DNA of 45,418 nt from Nocardioides albidus (GCF_006335005.1 NZ_VDMP01000021.1:157099-202516), one strand, 5' to 3'. Shown: positions 23,545 to 33,070, numbered from the stretch's first letter. Translations and numbers: made by a program. Notes: generated from the letters alone by a model not told the origin.

Positions 23545-24375
23545 ATGGCCCGCATCGCGTACCAGGGGGAACCCGGCGCCAACTCGCACATCGTGTGCAA
23601 GCAGCACTATCCCGACGCCGAGGCGGTCGCCTGCGCCTCCTTCGAGGACGTCTTCGCGGCCGTCGCCAGCGGCGACTGCGATCTCGCGCTGATCCCGATC
23701 GACAACTCGATCGCCGGCCGGGTGGCCGACATCCACCACTTCCTGCCCGAGTCGGGCCTGCACATCGTCGCCGAGCACTTCCTGCGCATCCAGTTCCACC
23801 TGATGGTGATCCCGGGCGCGGACGTCGACACGATCCGCACGGTGCACAGCCACGTGCACGCGCTGGGCCAGTGCCGCAAGGTCATCCGCGAGCTCGGGCT
23901 GACGCCGATCATCTCCGGCGACACCGCCGGCGCCGCCCGCGAGATCGCCGAGGCCGGCGATCCCACCCAGGCCGCGATCGCGCCGCCCCTGGCGGCGGAG
24001 ATCTACGGCCTGGAGATCCTCCGGGAGGACGTCGAGGACGAGGACCACAACACGACCCGCTTCGTCGTCCTCTCCCCCGACCTCGTGGAGGCGGCCCAGG
24101 GCAACGGGCCGGTCGTGACCAGCTTCGTGTTCAACGTGCGCAACCTCCCGGCCGCGCTCTACAAGGCGCTCGGCGGCTTCGCCACGAACGGCATCAACAT
24201 GACCAAGCTGGAGAGCTACATGGTCGGCGGCGAGTTCACCGCCACCCAGTTCCTCGCCGAGGTCGACGGCCACCCCGACGACCCCGGCCTCAAGCGGGCG
24301 CTGGAGGAGCTCACCTTCTTCACCACCGACATCAAGGTGCTCGGGGTCTATCCCGCGGACCCGTTCCGCGGCTGA
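23545..24375 (+). CDS. pheA: Prephenate dehydratase with ACT domain
   Basis: A 276-residue enzyme converting prephenate to phenylpyruvate in phenylalanine synthesis. IAYQGEPGANSH starts the catalytic domain, IPIDNSIAGRV and the catalytic Thr-Arg-Phe triplet at 171-173 (DHNTTRFVVLS) complete it. The C-terminal ACT domain (about 190-270) has NLPAALYKALGGFATNGINM but carries LESYMVGG where the phenylalanine-binding ESRP motif stands in many PheA proteins. This ending (TATQFLAEVDGHPDD) is typical of the alphaproteobacterial-style PheA subgroup, so feedback control may differ. The ATG at 23545 fits the leaderless -10. It is monofunctional: no chorismate mutase domain is attached. Confidence 0.93.
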   Translation: MARIAYQGEPGANSHIVCKQHYPDAEAVACASFEDVFAAVASGDCDLALIPIDNSIAGRVADIHHFLPESGLHIVAEHFLRIQFHLMVIPGADVDTIRTVHSHVHALGQCRKVIRELGLTPIISGDTAGAAREIAEAGDPTQAAIAPPLAAEIYGLEILREDVEDEDHNTTRFVVLSPDLVEAAQGNGPVVTSFVFNVRNLPAALYKALGGFATNGINMTKLESYMVGGEFTATQFLAEVDGHPDDPGLKRALEELTFFTTDIKVLGVYPADPFRG

Positions 24376-24404
24376 GCTCGCCCTGCCCCAGCCGGGGCCA
24401 GGCC

Positions 24405-24443
24405 GATCCGGGCCGGGGGCTGATCCGGGCCGGGCTGATCCGG
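24405..24443 (+). repeat. Short tandem GATCCGGGCCGGG repeats
   Basis: GATCCGGGCCGGG occurs at 24405 and 24422, and a partial copy GATCCGG at 24437, in the 249-base gap between pheA and the CNB gene. A small hairpin CCCCAGCCGGGG lies just upstream at about 24387. The rest of the gap presumably holds the CNB gene promoter; no confident -35/-10 pair was found. Confidence 0.6.
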
Positions 24444-24624
24444 CGCCCGGCGCGCCCGCCAGCATCGACCCGCGCCACAGCGACCGGGATAACCGATGTG
24501 TCCGGAACACGTTGTGACAGGTGTCCCCCACACCGGCACGGGTGCCACTAGGGTCGGCGGTGTCGGGGCGGGGAGGGACAAGGCGAGCCGGGCGGCCTGC
24601 GCCGGGCACAGCGAAAGGGTCAGC

Positions 24625-24996
24625 ATGGCAACGTTCTTCGAGCACTTCTCGCCTCAGGAGATCGCGCGGATCAGCGCGACCGGCCGGCGGGTGAAGCTCC
24701 CCGAGGGCTGGTCGCCGATCTGGGCGGACACCCCGGCCGACAAGGCGTACATCATCCTCTCCGGCACCGCGTCCGTACGACGCGACGGCGCCGAGATCGC
24801 CCAGCTCGGCCCGGGCGACATCGTCGGCGAGGCCGCGATCGTCGGGCAGAAGCTGCGCAACGCCACGATCGTCGCGCTCACGCCCCTCGACACGATCCAC
24901 CTCACCGACGAGACGCTCCGCGAGCTCGACGCCGAGTGGCCCGCGTTCCACGACGCGCTCGTCGAGGTCGCCCAGGCGCGCCTCCGCGACGCCTGA
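24625..24996 (+). CDS. Stand-alone cyclic-nucleotide-binding domain protein
   Basis: A 123-residue protein that is just one CAP/CNB-type beta-roll with flanking helices. FFEHFSPQEIARISATGRRV begins the domain, and the phosphate-binding cassette region is GDIVGEAAIVGQKLRNATIV, with the conserved Gly-Glu and a downstream Arg (family knowledge; the usual form is GE-A-L/I...RxA). No helix-turn-helix, kinase or channel domain is attached. The next gene, 15 bases downstream, is an adenylyl cyclase, so the pair probably forms a cAMP production/sensing unit. The ATG has AAAGGG upstream. The partner through which it acts is unknown. Confidence 0.85.
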   Translation: MATFFEHFSPQEIARISATGRRVKLPEGWSPIWADTPADKAYIILSGTASVRRDGAEIAQLGPGDIVGEAAIVGQKLRNATIVALTPLDTIHLTDETLRELDAEWPAFHDALVEVAQARLRDA

Positions 24997-25011
24997 CCGG
25001 GACGGGACCCC

Positions 25012-26034
25012 GTGAGCGCGACCGACCCCGCCGGTGACGGCGGGGTCGTCGGCGCGCTCGAGGAGCACCTCCTCGGCGAGGCGCCCTGGCTCACCCAGCA
25101 GCAGGTGGCCGAGCGGGCGGGGGTCTCCCTGGAGACCGCCAACGAGCTGTGGCACCTGCTCGGCTTCGCCCACGTCGCCGACGACGAGGCGGCGTTCACC
25201 AGCGCGGACGTCCGCGCCCTCGAGCTCACCGACGACCTGATCCGGCTGGGGATCCTCAGCCACGAGCGGCAGGACGGGCTCGTCCGCACCTGGGGTCGCA
25301 GCTTCGCCCGCCTCGCCGACTGGCAGGTCGCCCTGCTCGCCTCGGTCGCGGCCGAGATCGGCGCCGACCCGGGCGAGGGCATGCTCGCGATCTCCGACGA
25401 GGCCCTGCCGCGGGTCGAGGAGCTGCAGACCTACGTGTGGCGCCGCCACCTGCTCAGCGCGGGCTCGCGCCTGCTGGCCGAGCAGGCGACCGGCCCGTCG
25501 TCGATGCTGGCGGTCTGCTTCGTCGACATCGTCGGCTACACCTCCCGCTCACGCACGCTCACCGATCGCGAGCTGGTCTCCTGGCTGGAGTCGTTCGAGA
25601 CCACGGTCCTTGGCCTGACCGTGGACCGCGGCGGACGGATCATCAAGAACATCGGCGACGAGCTCCTCATCGTCGCCGACACCCCCGAGGCGATGGCCGA
25701 CATCGCCCTCGAGCTGACCCGCCGCGGCGCCGACCCGGACGACCCGTTCCCGGCGGTGCGCGCGGGCATCGCGTACGGCGAGGTGGTGACCCGGCTCGGC
25801 GACGTCTTCGGCCCCGTCGTCAACATCGCCGCGCGGCTCACCTCGGTGGCCCGGCCCAACGCCGTGCTGGTCGATCTCGGCGCCTACGAGGCGCTGACCG
25901 GGCGCGACCACCAGGACGACGACACCGACGAGGACGCCCCCGACCAGACCGGCGGCTACCGACTGCGTCGGCTGCGCCGGATCTCGGTGAAGGGCTATTC
26001 GCGGCTCAAGGTCTGGTCGCTGCAGCCCGCCTGA
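25012..26034 (+). CDS. Class III adenylyl cyclase, Rv1264-like
   Basis: A 340-residue soluble cyclase making cAMP from ATP. Residues 1-160 resemble the regulatory domain of the pH-sensing mycobacterial cyclase Rv1264, starting with an HTH-like segment (LTQQQVAERAGVSLETANEL). The catalytic domain (about 165-335) keeps every expected residue: metal Asp in CFVDIVGYT and NIGDELL, adenine-specifying Lys in RIIKNIGDE and Asp in RLGDVFG, and the transition-state Asn and Arg in VVNIAARLTSV. It should be active as a homodimer. The acidic stretch DDDTDEDAPDQ lies near the C-terminus. GTG start at 25012, 15 bases after the CNB gene. Confidence 0.93.
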   Translation: MSATDPAGDGGVVGALEEHLLGEAPWLTQQQVAERAGVSLETANELWHLLGFAHVADDEAAFTSADVRALELTDDLIRLGILSHERQDGLVRTWGRSFARLADWQVALLASVAAEIGADPGEGMLAISDEALPRVEELQTYVWRRHLLSAGSRLLAEQATGPSSMLAVCFVDIVGYTSRSRTLTDRELVSWLESFETTVLGLTVDRGGRIIKNIGDELLIVADTPEAMADIALELTRRGADPDDPFPAVRAGIAYGEVVTRLGDVFGPVVNIAARLTSVARPNAVLVDLGAYEALTGRDHQDDDTDEDAPDQTGGYRLRRLRRISVKGYSRLKVWSLQPA

Positions 26035-26043
26035 CCCTCGAGG

Positions 26044-26994
26044 TCAGCGGATGGTGACCTGCCGGTTGGCCAGTCCGTTGCGCGCCGAGCGCTGCTCGGT
26101 GGTCAGGTCGCTGGTGTCGGCGAGCGCCGCGTCGAGCGTGGTCTTGAACGCCGCGGCGGCGTCCTCGAGCGGCTCGGGGCCGGTGCCGACCGGCAGGTCC
26201 CACACGGGGGTGAGCAGGCCGTGGGCGCGGAACATGCCGACGAACCGGGCGTCCGGGACGATCACGTCGTCGCCCGACACGTGCAGGCGCGCGAGCGCGG
26301 CGAGGAGGGCGTCCTCGGGCTCGGGCATCACCCAGCGCAGGTGCTCCTTGGCGCCCATCCGGGTCCAGTACGCCGCGTCGACGCCGGCGAGCCGAGCGGT
26401 CGGCGCCGCCGCGCCCTCGGCCTGCTCCAGCGCCTGGGCGAGCTCGGAGTCGGCGTCCATGTCGGCCACCCAGTAGTCGAAGCCCTCGTGCACCTCGACC
26501 GCGAGCTCGCCGTCGGCGACGAGGTCCTGCAGGCGCGGCCCGGGCCCGGGAGGAGCGGTCAGGCCGACCATGCCGGCACCGGCCTCCGCCGCGAGCGCCT
26601 CGAGCAGCACGGCACCGAGGTCGCGGGCGGGGTCGCCGAAGTTGTGCTGCACCTGCAGCCCGAGCCAGATCTCACCGCTGTCGCGCACGAGGGCGGGCGC
26701 GGCCATCGGCAGCAGCGTGCAGAGCTTGACCACGCGGTCGGCGTACTCGCCCCGCAGCGGCAGCGGCGCCGTGGCGGCCGGGACCAGCTCGCGCAGGGCC
26801 ACGACGTCGCACTCGGAGGGCAGTCCCTCGAAGGGCCGCTTGACGAAGACCTGGCCGCCGCCGGGCGCGCCGTGGCAGGCCTTGTAGCGCTTGCCGGAGC
26901 CGCAGGGGCAGGGCTGCCGGGGGCCGACCTCGCCGGGCTGGTTCTCCCGGTCGGCAGCGTTGGCCGAGGTCTTGGTGCGGTTCTTCTTCGCCAT
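26044..26994 (-). CDS. DUF5926-type protein with N-terminal SEC-C zinc motif
   Basis: A 316-residue protein. A basic, disordered start (MAKKNRTKTSAN) leads to a SEC-C-like zinc motif, CPCGSGKRYKACHG (about residues 29-42), as in the SecA tail. The remaining 270 residues form an uncharacterised domain (DUF5926-like) containing GFDYWVADMDADSELAQALE and AYWTRMGAKEHLRWVMPEPE, conserved in actinobacteria. SEC-C proteins often bind ribosomes or SecB-type partners, but no role is established here. The -10 TAGGTT, 7 bases before the ATG, overlaps the stop of the upstream GDPD gene, so it has its own promoter besides any read-through. Confidence 0.82.
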   Translation of the reverse strand: MAKKNRTKTSANAADRENQPGEVGPRQPCPCGSGKRYKACHGAPGGGQVFVKRPFEGLPSECDVVALRELVPAATAPLPLRGEYADRVVKLCTLLPMAAPALVRDSGEIWLGLQVQHNFGDPARDLGAVLLEALAAEAGAGMVGLTAPPGPGPRLQDLVADGELAVEVHEGFDYWVADMDADSELAQALEQAEGAAAPTARLAGVDAAYWTRMGAKEHLRWVMPEPEDALLAALARLHVSGDDVIVPDARFVGMFRAHGLLTPVWDLPVGTGPEPLEDAAAAFKTTLDAALADTSDLTTEQRSARNGLANRQVTIR

Positions 26995-27001
26995 GCGCGG
27001 A

Positions 27002-27007
27002 AACCTA
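27002..27007 (-). promoter_or_regulatory. Leaderless -10 hexamer overlapping GDPD stop
   Basis: TAGGTT, 7 bases before the ATG at 26994; its first three bases are the TAG stop codon of the GDPD gene. Confidence 0.45.
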
Positions 27008-27811
27008 CTGGGCGGGACCGAGCCGCTGCTCCAGCAGGTCGAGCATCAGCCGCGGACGGTCGCTGATCACCGCCGCGACGCCGAGGTCGAGGCAGCGGTC
27101 GAGGTCCTTCTCCTTGTTGACCGTCCACACGTGCACGTCACGCCCGGAGCGGGCGATGGACTCGGCGACCCGCGGGTGCTCGCGCAGCATCTTGATGCCG
27201 GGGCCGACGATCCACTCGCGCCCGATCACCCGCTTCAGCATCGGCCACGCGGGCGGCTTGTCGAGGAGCTGGACCAGACGTACCTCGGGGGCGAGTCGCT
27301 CGACACGCTGCAACGCGGTGAAGGAGAAGCTCATCACCCGGACCGGCGCGCCGGCCTGGTCCCAGCCGAAGTCGCGGAGCATGTCGACGAGCCGCTTCTC
27401 CACGAGGCCGCCGTACCGGGTGGGGTGCTTGGTCTCGATGGCGACCTCGACCCGGCGGTCGTAGTCGGCGACCGTCTCGAGGAGCTTGCGCAGGGTCAGT
27501 ACGCCGCGCAGGTTCTCGTCCTCGTCGGGCGCCTCGTCGTCGAGGTCGGCCCACGGGTTCTTCCACGCGGCGAAGTCGAGCTCGGAGAGATCGGCGAGCT
27601 CCATGGTCGACACGATGCCCCTGGTCGCGGCGGTACGCCGCAGGTCGCGGTCGTGCACGCAGACCAGGTGACCGTCGGCGGTGAGCCGGACGTCGCACTC
27701 CAGTCCCCCGGCGCCGGTGTCGAGCGCCTCGAGGTAGGCGCCCAGGGTGTGCTCGGCGAGCTCGTGACTGGCGCCCCGATGGGCGACCACCTGGGGTCGT
27801 ACGGTGGGCAC
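27005..27811 (-). CDS. Glycerophosphodiester phosphodiesterase
   Basis: A 268-residue cytosolic TIM-barrel enzyme hydrolysing glycerophosphodiesters to glycerol 3-phosphate and an alcohol. The signature is complete: VVAHRGASHELAEHTLGAY (catalytic His, Arg, Glu), GLECDVRLTADGHLVCVHD (metal-binding Glu-x-Asp, second His), VAIETKHP (Glu and Lys) and, near the end, VWTVNKEKDLDRCLDLGVAA. No signal peptide is present. The GTG at 27811 is chosen because the conserved sequence starts immediately after and GACAAT lies 6 bases upstream. The DUF5926 gene follows after 10 bases. Confidence 0.93.
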   Translation of the reverse strand: MPTVRPQVVAHRGASHELAEHTLGAYLEALDTGAGGLECDVRLTADGHLVCVHDRDLRRTAATRGIVSTMELADLSELDFAAWKNPWADLDDEAPDEDENLRGVLTLRKLLETVADYDRRVEVAIETKHPTRYGGLVEKRLVDMLRDFGWDQAGAPVRVMSFSFTALQRVERLAPEVRLVQLLDKPPAWPMLKRVIGREWIVGPGIKMLREHPRVAESIARSGRDVHVWTVNKEKDLDRCLDLGVAAVISDRPRLMLDLLEQRLGPAQ

Positions 27812-27931
27812 GACCTGATTGTCGCAGGTCCGACGCGCTCGACCCCGCATGTCGACCCTCAGGGTCGTCTCCGGGTGCGACCGGGGTCGTTCCCCGATGT
27901 GCGGGACGCGTCGAGCGGGCACGGTTGAGCC

Positions 27932-28159
27932 ATGACCAACTACGACAGCTACCCCGGTCCCCACCAGCCCGCCGCGCCCCGCCGCCTGACCCGCCGCGAG
28001 GACGACAAGGTGATCGCCGGCGTGTGCTCCGGCATCGCCGCGCACGTCGGCATGGACGCCACCGTCGTGCGCCTCCTGATGGTCGCGGCGATCGTCTTCA
28101 CCGGCGGCGCCGCCCTCCTGCTCTACCTCGCCGGCTGGTGGCTCATGCCGCGCGGCTGA
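27932..28159 (+). CDS. PspC-domain membrane protein
   Basis: A 75-residue protein consisting of a Pro-rich N-terminus and a PspC domain: RRLTRREDDKVIAGVCSGIA then HVGMDATVVRLLMVAAIVF and the hydrophobic end GGAALLLYLAGWWLMPRG. PspC proteins are envelope-stress sensors in the phage-shock response; in actinobacteria small single-domain forms are common and mostly uncharacterised. It lies 12 bases upstream of the PrmC-like gene and may be co-transcribed with it. Confidence 0.88.
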   Translation: MTNYDSYPGPHQPAAPRRLTRREDDKVIAGVCSGIAAHVGMDATVVRLLMVAAIVFTGGAALLLYLAGWWLMPRG

Positions 28160-28171
28160 CACCCTGGGCCG

Positions 28172-28939
28172 GTGCCCGCGCCCGATCTCGTCGCCCGGCT
28201 CCGTGCCGCCGGCTGCGTGTTCGCCGAGGAGGAGGCCGAGGTGCTGCGGTCCGCGGCCGCCTCGGCCGAGGAGCTCGAGGAGATGACGTTGCGCCGGATC
28301 GCCGGCGAGCCCCTCGAGTACGTCGTCGGCCGGGTCGAGTTCGACGGCGGCCCGGTCGCCCTGGAGCCGGGCGTCTTCGTCCCGCGCCAGCGCACGGCGT
28401 ACCTCGTCGAGCTGGCCGCGCCACGGCTGGCGGCCGGCGACCTCGTCCTCGACCTGTGCTGCGGCAGTGGCGCTCTCGGGCTCGCCCTGGCCCGCCGGGT
28501 CCCCGGCCTCGTCGTGCACGCCAGCGACGTGGACCCGGTGGCGGTCGTCTGCGCGGCGCGCAACCTGGCCGCGGTCGGCGGATCCGCGGCCGTCGGCGAC
28601 CTGGACTCCGCCGTACCGGGGACCCTGCGCGGCACCGTCGCCGTGATCGTCGCCAACGTCCCCTACGTCCCGACCGCCGCGGTGGCGCTGATGCCGCCCG
28701 AGTCCCGCGACCACGAGCCGCGCGGCACGGTCGACGGCGGCCCGGACGGGCTCGACCTGCTCCGTCGGGTGGCCGCGCTCGCCCCGGCCTGGCTGCGTCC
28801 CGGCGGGGCGCTGCTCTCCGAGATCTCCCTCGACCAGGCTCCGCTCGCGACCAGGGCCTTCGAGGCGGCCGGGCTGATGGCCGAGGTGCACCACGACGAC
28901 GAGCGGGAGGCGACGGTGATCAGCGGCGTCGTGGGCTGA
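28172..28939 (+). CDS. PrmC-like N5-glutamine methyltransferase
   Basis: A 255-residue SAM-dependent methyltransferase related to PrmC/HemK. The helical N-terminus is shortened (starts VPAPDLVARLRAAGCVFAEE); GEPLEYVVGRVEFDG matches the PrmC hinge region, VLDLCCGSGALGLALA binds SAM, and VANVPYVPT stands where classical PrmC has the glutamine-binding NPPY. The change to NVPY marks it as the actinobacterial PrmC-like paralogue group; the true substrate may differ from release-factor GGQ. GTG start at 28172 with CACCCT 6 bases upstream. A 44-bp repeat starts 12 bases after its stop. Confidence 0.85.
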   Translation: MPAPDLVARLRAAGCVFAEEEAEVLRSAAASAEELEEMTLRRIAGEPLEYVVGRVEFDGGPVALEPGVFVPRQRTAYLVELAAPRLAAGDLVLDLCCGSGALGLALARRVPGLVVHASDVDPVAVVCAARNLAAVGGSAAVGDLDSAVPGTLRGTVAVIVANVPYVPTAAVALMPPESRDHEPRGTVDGGPDGLDLLRRVAALAPAWLRPGGALLSEISLDQAPLATRAFEAAGLMAEVHHDDEREATVISGVVG

Positions 28940-28951
28940 GTCGACATGATC

Positions 28952-28995
28952 GGGGACGATCACGACCAGCCGGTGACAGCGATCACCCCCGATCA
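28952..28995. repeat. 44-bp flanking repeat, copy A
   Basis: Matches copy B (30040-30083) at 41 of 44 positions in the same orientation. The ends are partly complementary (GATCGGGG near 28949, CCCCGATC near 28994), so it can fold as an imperfect hairpin. It sits between the convergent PrmC-like and DUF559-like genes and includes the latter's stop codon. Confidence 0.85.
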
Positions 28996-29948
28996 GCACA
29001 GGCGGGGCACATCCTCGGCGTACCGCGCCAGCCTCGCCGCTGGAGCAGGAGACCGAGCTTGGCCGCGGTCGAGCATGGCCGTCCGACAACCTGGCCGTAG
29101 CCGAGGCGGACGGTGTCGGCGAGCCCGACGGCGGCGTCCAGGTCACGCTCGAGATCGCGGTCCCGAGCCCCCGCCGACTCGTGGAACAGGTGCCCGTCGA
29201 GCTCAACGTGCTGAACCCAGGGCGGGCGATGCCCGCGGTAGACGACGTCACGGTAGATCCGCCGACCGTCGGCGCCGCGATCGGGCGATTGACGATCGCC
29301 CCGAGGCAGGCCATGGGGCCGTTCGACCTTTGTCAGGTAGGCGTGCTCGAGGACCGAGCAGGTGCCCTCGGCCACGTCCGCGAGAACGCCGGACAGCCAG
29401 GTCCTGCGCCGGAGTCGCGGAGTCTCGGCCAGCCGAGCCTGCAGCCGGGTCGCCGTCGTCCGACGGCTTCCGCACGCGTCGGCGAGGATGGCGACCGCCT
29501 GGAGCTCGTCGCCGGTCCGGTCGGCCAGCGCGATGATCGCGTCGTCGTACCGCAGGCGAGGCGGAGTGAGTCCCGTGTGCGCGATCTCGGCGAACCGACG
29601 CGATCGCCGGACCGTCACGCCGTCGACCCTGACCGGTGTGCTGGCGTGCGGCACCACCACCTCGATCGGCCCACGTCCGTCGAACCCATGCCGTCCCGGC
29701 CCCTCGTGTGCACGGATCGCCGACCAGCCGTCGAGCGCGGCCGGCTGGTGGAACAGCACTGCCGCCCAGGCGCGCTGCCGCCACGTCAGGGGACCGGTGT
29801 GGACGACGTAGACACCCGGGTGCACAGCCACCCACTCCCGTCGTCGCAGTCGACGGCGGATCGCTGCCTCCGCCAAGCCCGCCGCCAACAGTTGGCGGCG
29901 GGAGATCACCCCGTCCTGGAGTACGAGAAGAGCATCGACCTCGTCCAT
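28983..29948 (-). CDS. AbiEi-like/DUF559-like protein
   Basis: A 321-residue protein of a type abundant in actinobacteria. The N-terminus (MDEVDALLVLQDGVISRRQL ... GVYVVHTGPLTWRQRAWAAV) matches the AbiEi-antitoxin-type winged-helix domain, and the C-terminal third (HVELDGHLFHESAGARDRDL then ERDLDAAVGLADTVRLGYGQ) matches the DUF559/Vsr-like endonuclease-fold domain, with Asp in ELDGH a likely metal residue. Proteins of this build are often genomic cargo; roles in defence or DNA repair are suspected but unproven. ATG 29948 is the first good start. No toxin partner is adjacent. The gene is bounded by two 44-bp direct repeats. Confidence 0.78.
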   Translation of the reverse strand: MDEVDALLVLQDGVISRRQLLAAGLAEAAIRRRLRRREWVAVHPGVYVVHTGPLTWRQRAWAAVLFHQPAALDGWSAIRAHEGPGRHGFDGRGPIEVVVPHASTPVRVDGVTVRRSRRFAEIAHTGLTPPRLRYDDAIIALADRTGDELQAVAILADACGSRRTTATRLQARLAETPRLRRRTWLSGVLADVAEGTCSVLEHAYLTKVERPHGLPRGDRQSPDRGADGRRIYRDVVYRGHRPPWVQHVELDGHLFHESAGARDRDLERDLDAAVGLADTVRLGYGQVVGRPCSTAAKLGLLLQRRGWRGTPRMCPACADRG

Positions 29949-30039
29949 GCGTGACCCCGTCCCCGACCAGGCACTGGCCCACACCCTGGGTCCGCGGGCC
30001 TGTGGACGGGAGCGTGGAGGTGGCGTACGCCGGGCGACA

Positions 30040-30080
30040 GGGGACGATCACGACCAGCCGGCGGCAGCGATCGCCCCCGA

Positions 30081-30083
<3 letters not shown>
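30040..30083. repeat. 44-bp flanking repeat, copy B
   Basis: Second copy, directly repeated relative to copy A, ending on the stop codon of the ABC-F gene and lying 91 bases upstream of the DUF559-like start. The hairpin potential suggests a terminator for the ABC-F gene. The rest of 29949-30039 shows no feature. Confidence 0.85.
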
Positions 30084-31718
<1,635 letters not shown>

Positions 31719-31863
31719 GGCTGATCCGATCGGTGACGGGTTCGGACTCGCCGGGCACAGGTCGGTGACGGCCGCGGGCACGAGTCGGGTCAGGCGTGAA
31801 TCAGCATGATGGGACCAGCCTACGAGCCGGCCGGTCGTGGGCGCGAACGATTTTGCGGGCGGC

Positions 31864-32487
31864 TCAGATCCCGTCGAGGATCCGGGCCCGCGCCTCGTCG
31901 TACTCCTCCCGGCTGACGAGGTCCTGCCTGAGCAGGTCGTCGAGCTCGGCGAGGCGCTCGGCCGGGGACCGGGTCTCGGCCGGGGCCGACGTGGCGGCGA
32001 GGTGCCGGGCGGGGCGGGCGGACTCCCAGTCGATCTCCCACTCGCGGGTCTCGGGATCGACGAGCACCGGGAGCTCGCCTCCGTAGAGGAGCGGCATCCG
32101 GACGTCCGGGACCACGGTGCGGCTCTCGACCTCGAACGGAGCGAGGTCGTCGCCGTGGATGCGCAGGCGCAGCTTGAGCAGCGGCTGGTCGTTGACCCGC
32201 ACGTTGGTCTGGTCGAAGGAGAGCACCTCGCCCCGCGCGGGACGGCCGTCGGCGCGCAGTCGGTGGAGCTTGTGCTGCGCGCGATAGCGGCCGAGGCCGA
32301 TCAGGACGCCGATCACCAGGTCGAGCAGGGTGATGCCGATGCCGGTCGGCAGCAGCCAGCCGGTCTCCGGTCCGCTGGCGACCAGGCCCATGACGAGGAA
32401 GATCGGGCCGACGACACCCGCGACGAGCAGGAACAGGACCGGTGGCAGCAGGCAGCGCGCCAGGGACGGCGGTCGGGGCTGGCTCAT
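31864..32487 (-). CDS. Two-helix membrane protein with C-terminal SHOCT domain
   Basis: A 207-residue protein. Two hydrophobic helices near the N-terminus (CLLPPVLFLLVAGVVGPIFL and PTGIGITLLDLVIGVLIGLG) are followed by a beta-rich cytosolic domain (GEVLSFDQTNVRVNDQPLLK, EVESRTVVPDVRMPLLYGGE) and a short C-terminal SHOCT motif (RLAELDDLLRQDLVSREEYD). SHOCT is a small oligomerisation module. It starts 9 bases after the bfr stop and is probably co-transcribed with it. Function unknown; a 145-base gap with no visible feature (31719-31863) separates it from the ABC-F gene. Confidence 0.8.
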   Translation of the reverse strand: MSQPRPPSLARCLLPPVLFLLVAGVVGPIFLVMGLVASGPETGWLLPTGIGITLLDLVIGVLIGLGRYRAQHKLHRLRADGRPARGEVLSFDQTNVRVNDQPLLKLRLRIHGDDLAPFEVESRTVVPDVRMPLLYGGELPVLVDPETREWEIDWESARPARHLAATSAPAETRSPAERLAELDDLLRQDLVSREEYDEARARILDGI

Positions 32488-32496
32488 CGAGGTCCG

Positions 32497-32985
32497 CTAC
32501 GCGGGGCCCTCGCCGGCGTCGACGTGCTGGGCGAGGTACTGCTGGGCGCCGATCCGGCTGATCGCGTCGAGCTGGCTCTCGAACCAGTCGGCGTGCTTCT
32601 CCTCGTCGCGCACCATCTCCTCGAAGACGGCGGCGGTGCCGTGGTCACCGAGGTCGTGGCACTCCTGGGCCGCGGCGTTGAACTGGGCGACGGCGGTCCG
32701 CTCGCTGGCCAGCGCCAGGTCGAGCATCTCCTCGGCGCTCTCGCCGACCTGGATGGCGCCGAGGCGCTGGACGTTGGGGTGACCGTCGAACATCAGGATC
32801 CGGTTGATGAGGTCGTCGGCGTCCCGCATCTCGTCGATGGAGAGGTCGTAGAACACCTTCCCGAGCTTCGGCAGCCCCCAGTTGTCGAGCATCCGGGCGT
32901 GCAGGAAGTAGGTGTTGGTGACGGTGAGCTCGAACGTGAGGGCCTCGTTGAGGAGCTCGACGACACGGGGATCGATGGGCTGCAC
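32497..32985 (-). CDS. bfr: Bacterioferritin
   Basis: A 162-residue four-helix-bundle ferritin that stores iron in a 24-mer shell. VVELLNEALTFELTVTNTYF carries the first ferroxidase Glu and Tyr, LHARMLDNWG is a family signature, and SIDEMRDADDLINRIL keeps the Glu and the haem-binding Met. The usual E-M-x-H is here E-M-R-D, so the His ligand (His54 in E. coli Bfr, by manual alignment) is Asp. The later Glu (ALASERTA) and E-E-K-H (RDEEKHADWF) ligands are present. The GTG at 32985 has a strong GGAGGT 8 bases upstream. Its partner bfd lies 110 bases upstream on the same strand. Confidence 0.93.
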   Translation of the reverse strand: MQPIDPRVVELLNEALTFELTVTNTYFLHARMLDNWGLPKLGKVFYDLSIDEMRDADDLINRILMFDGHPNVQRLGAIQVGESAEEMLDLALASERTAVAQFNAAAQECHDLGDHGTAAVFEEMVRDEEKHADWFESQLDAISRIGAQQYLAQHVDAGEGPA

Positions 32986-33070
32986 GGCGTACCTCCGGGA
33001 TTGGGGACCTGTCGCCGATGCTGGCACAGGCCGGTCCGGGTGTGTCCAGACTCAACTCCGGATCGGCTCC

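Noticed and set aside
24376..24624. CRP-type site (TGTGA...) before the CNB gene
   Set aside because: TTGTGACAGGTGTCCCCCACA lacks the symmetric TCACA half; no convincing palindrome.
28983..29948. Complete type IV toxin-antitoxin system
   Set aside because: Only the AbiEi-like/DUF559-like gene is present; no AbiEii-type nucleotidyltransferase toxin lies beside it.
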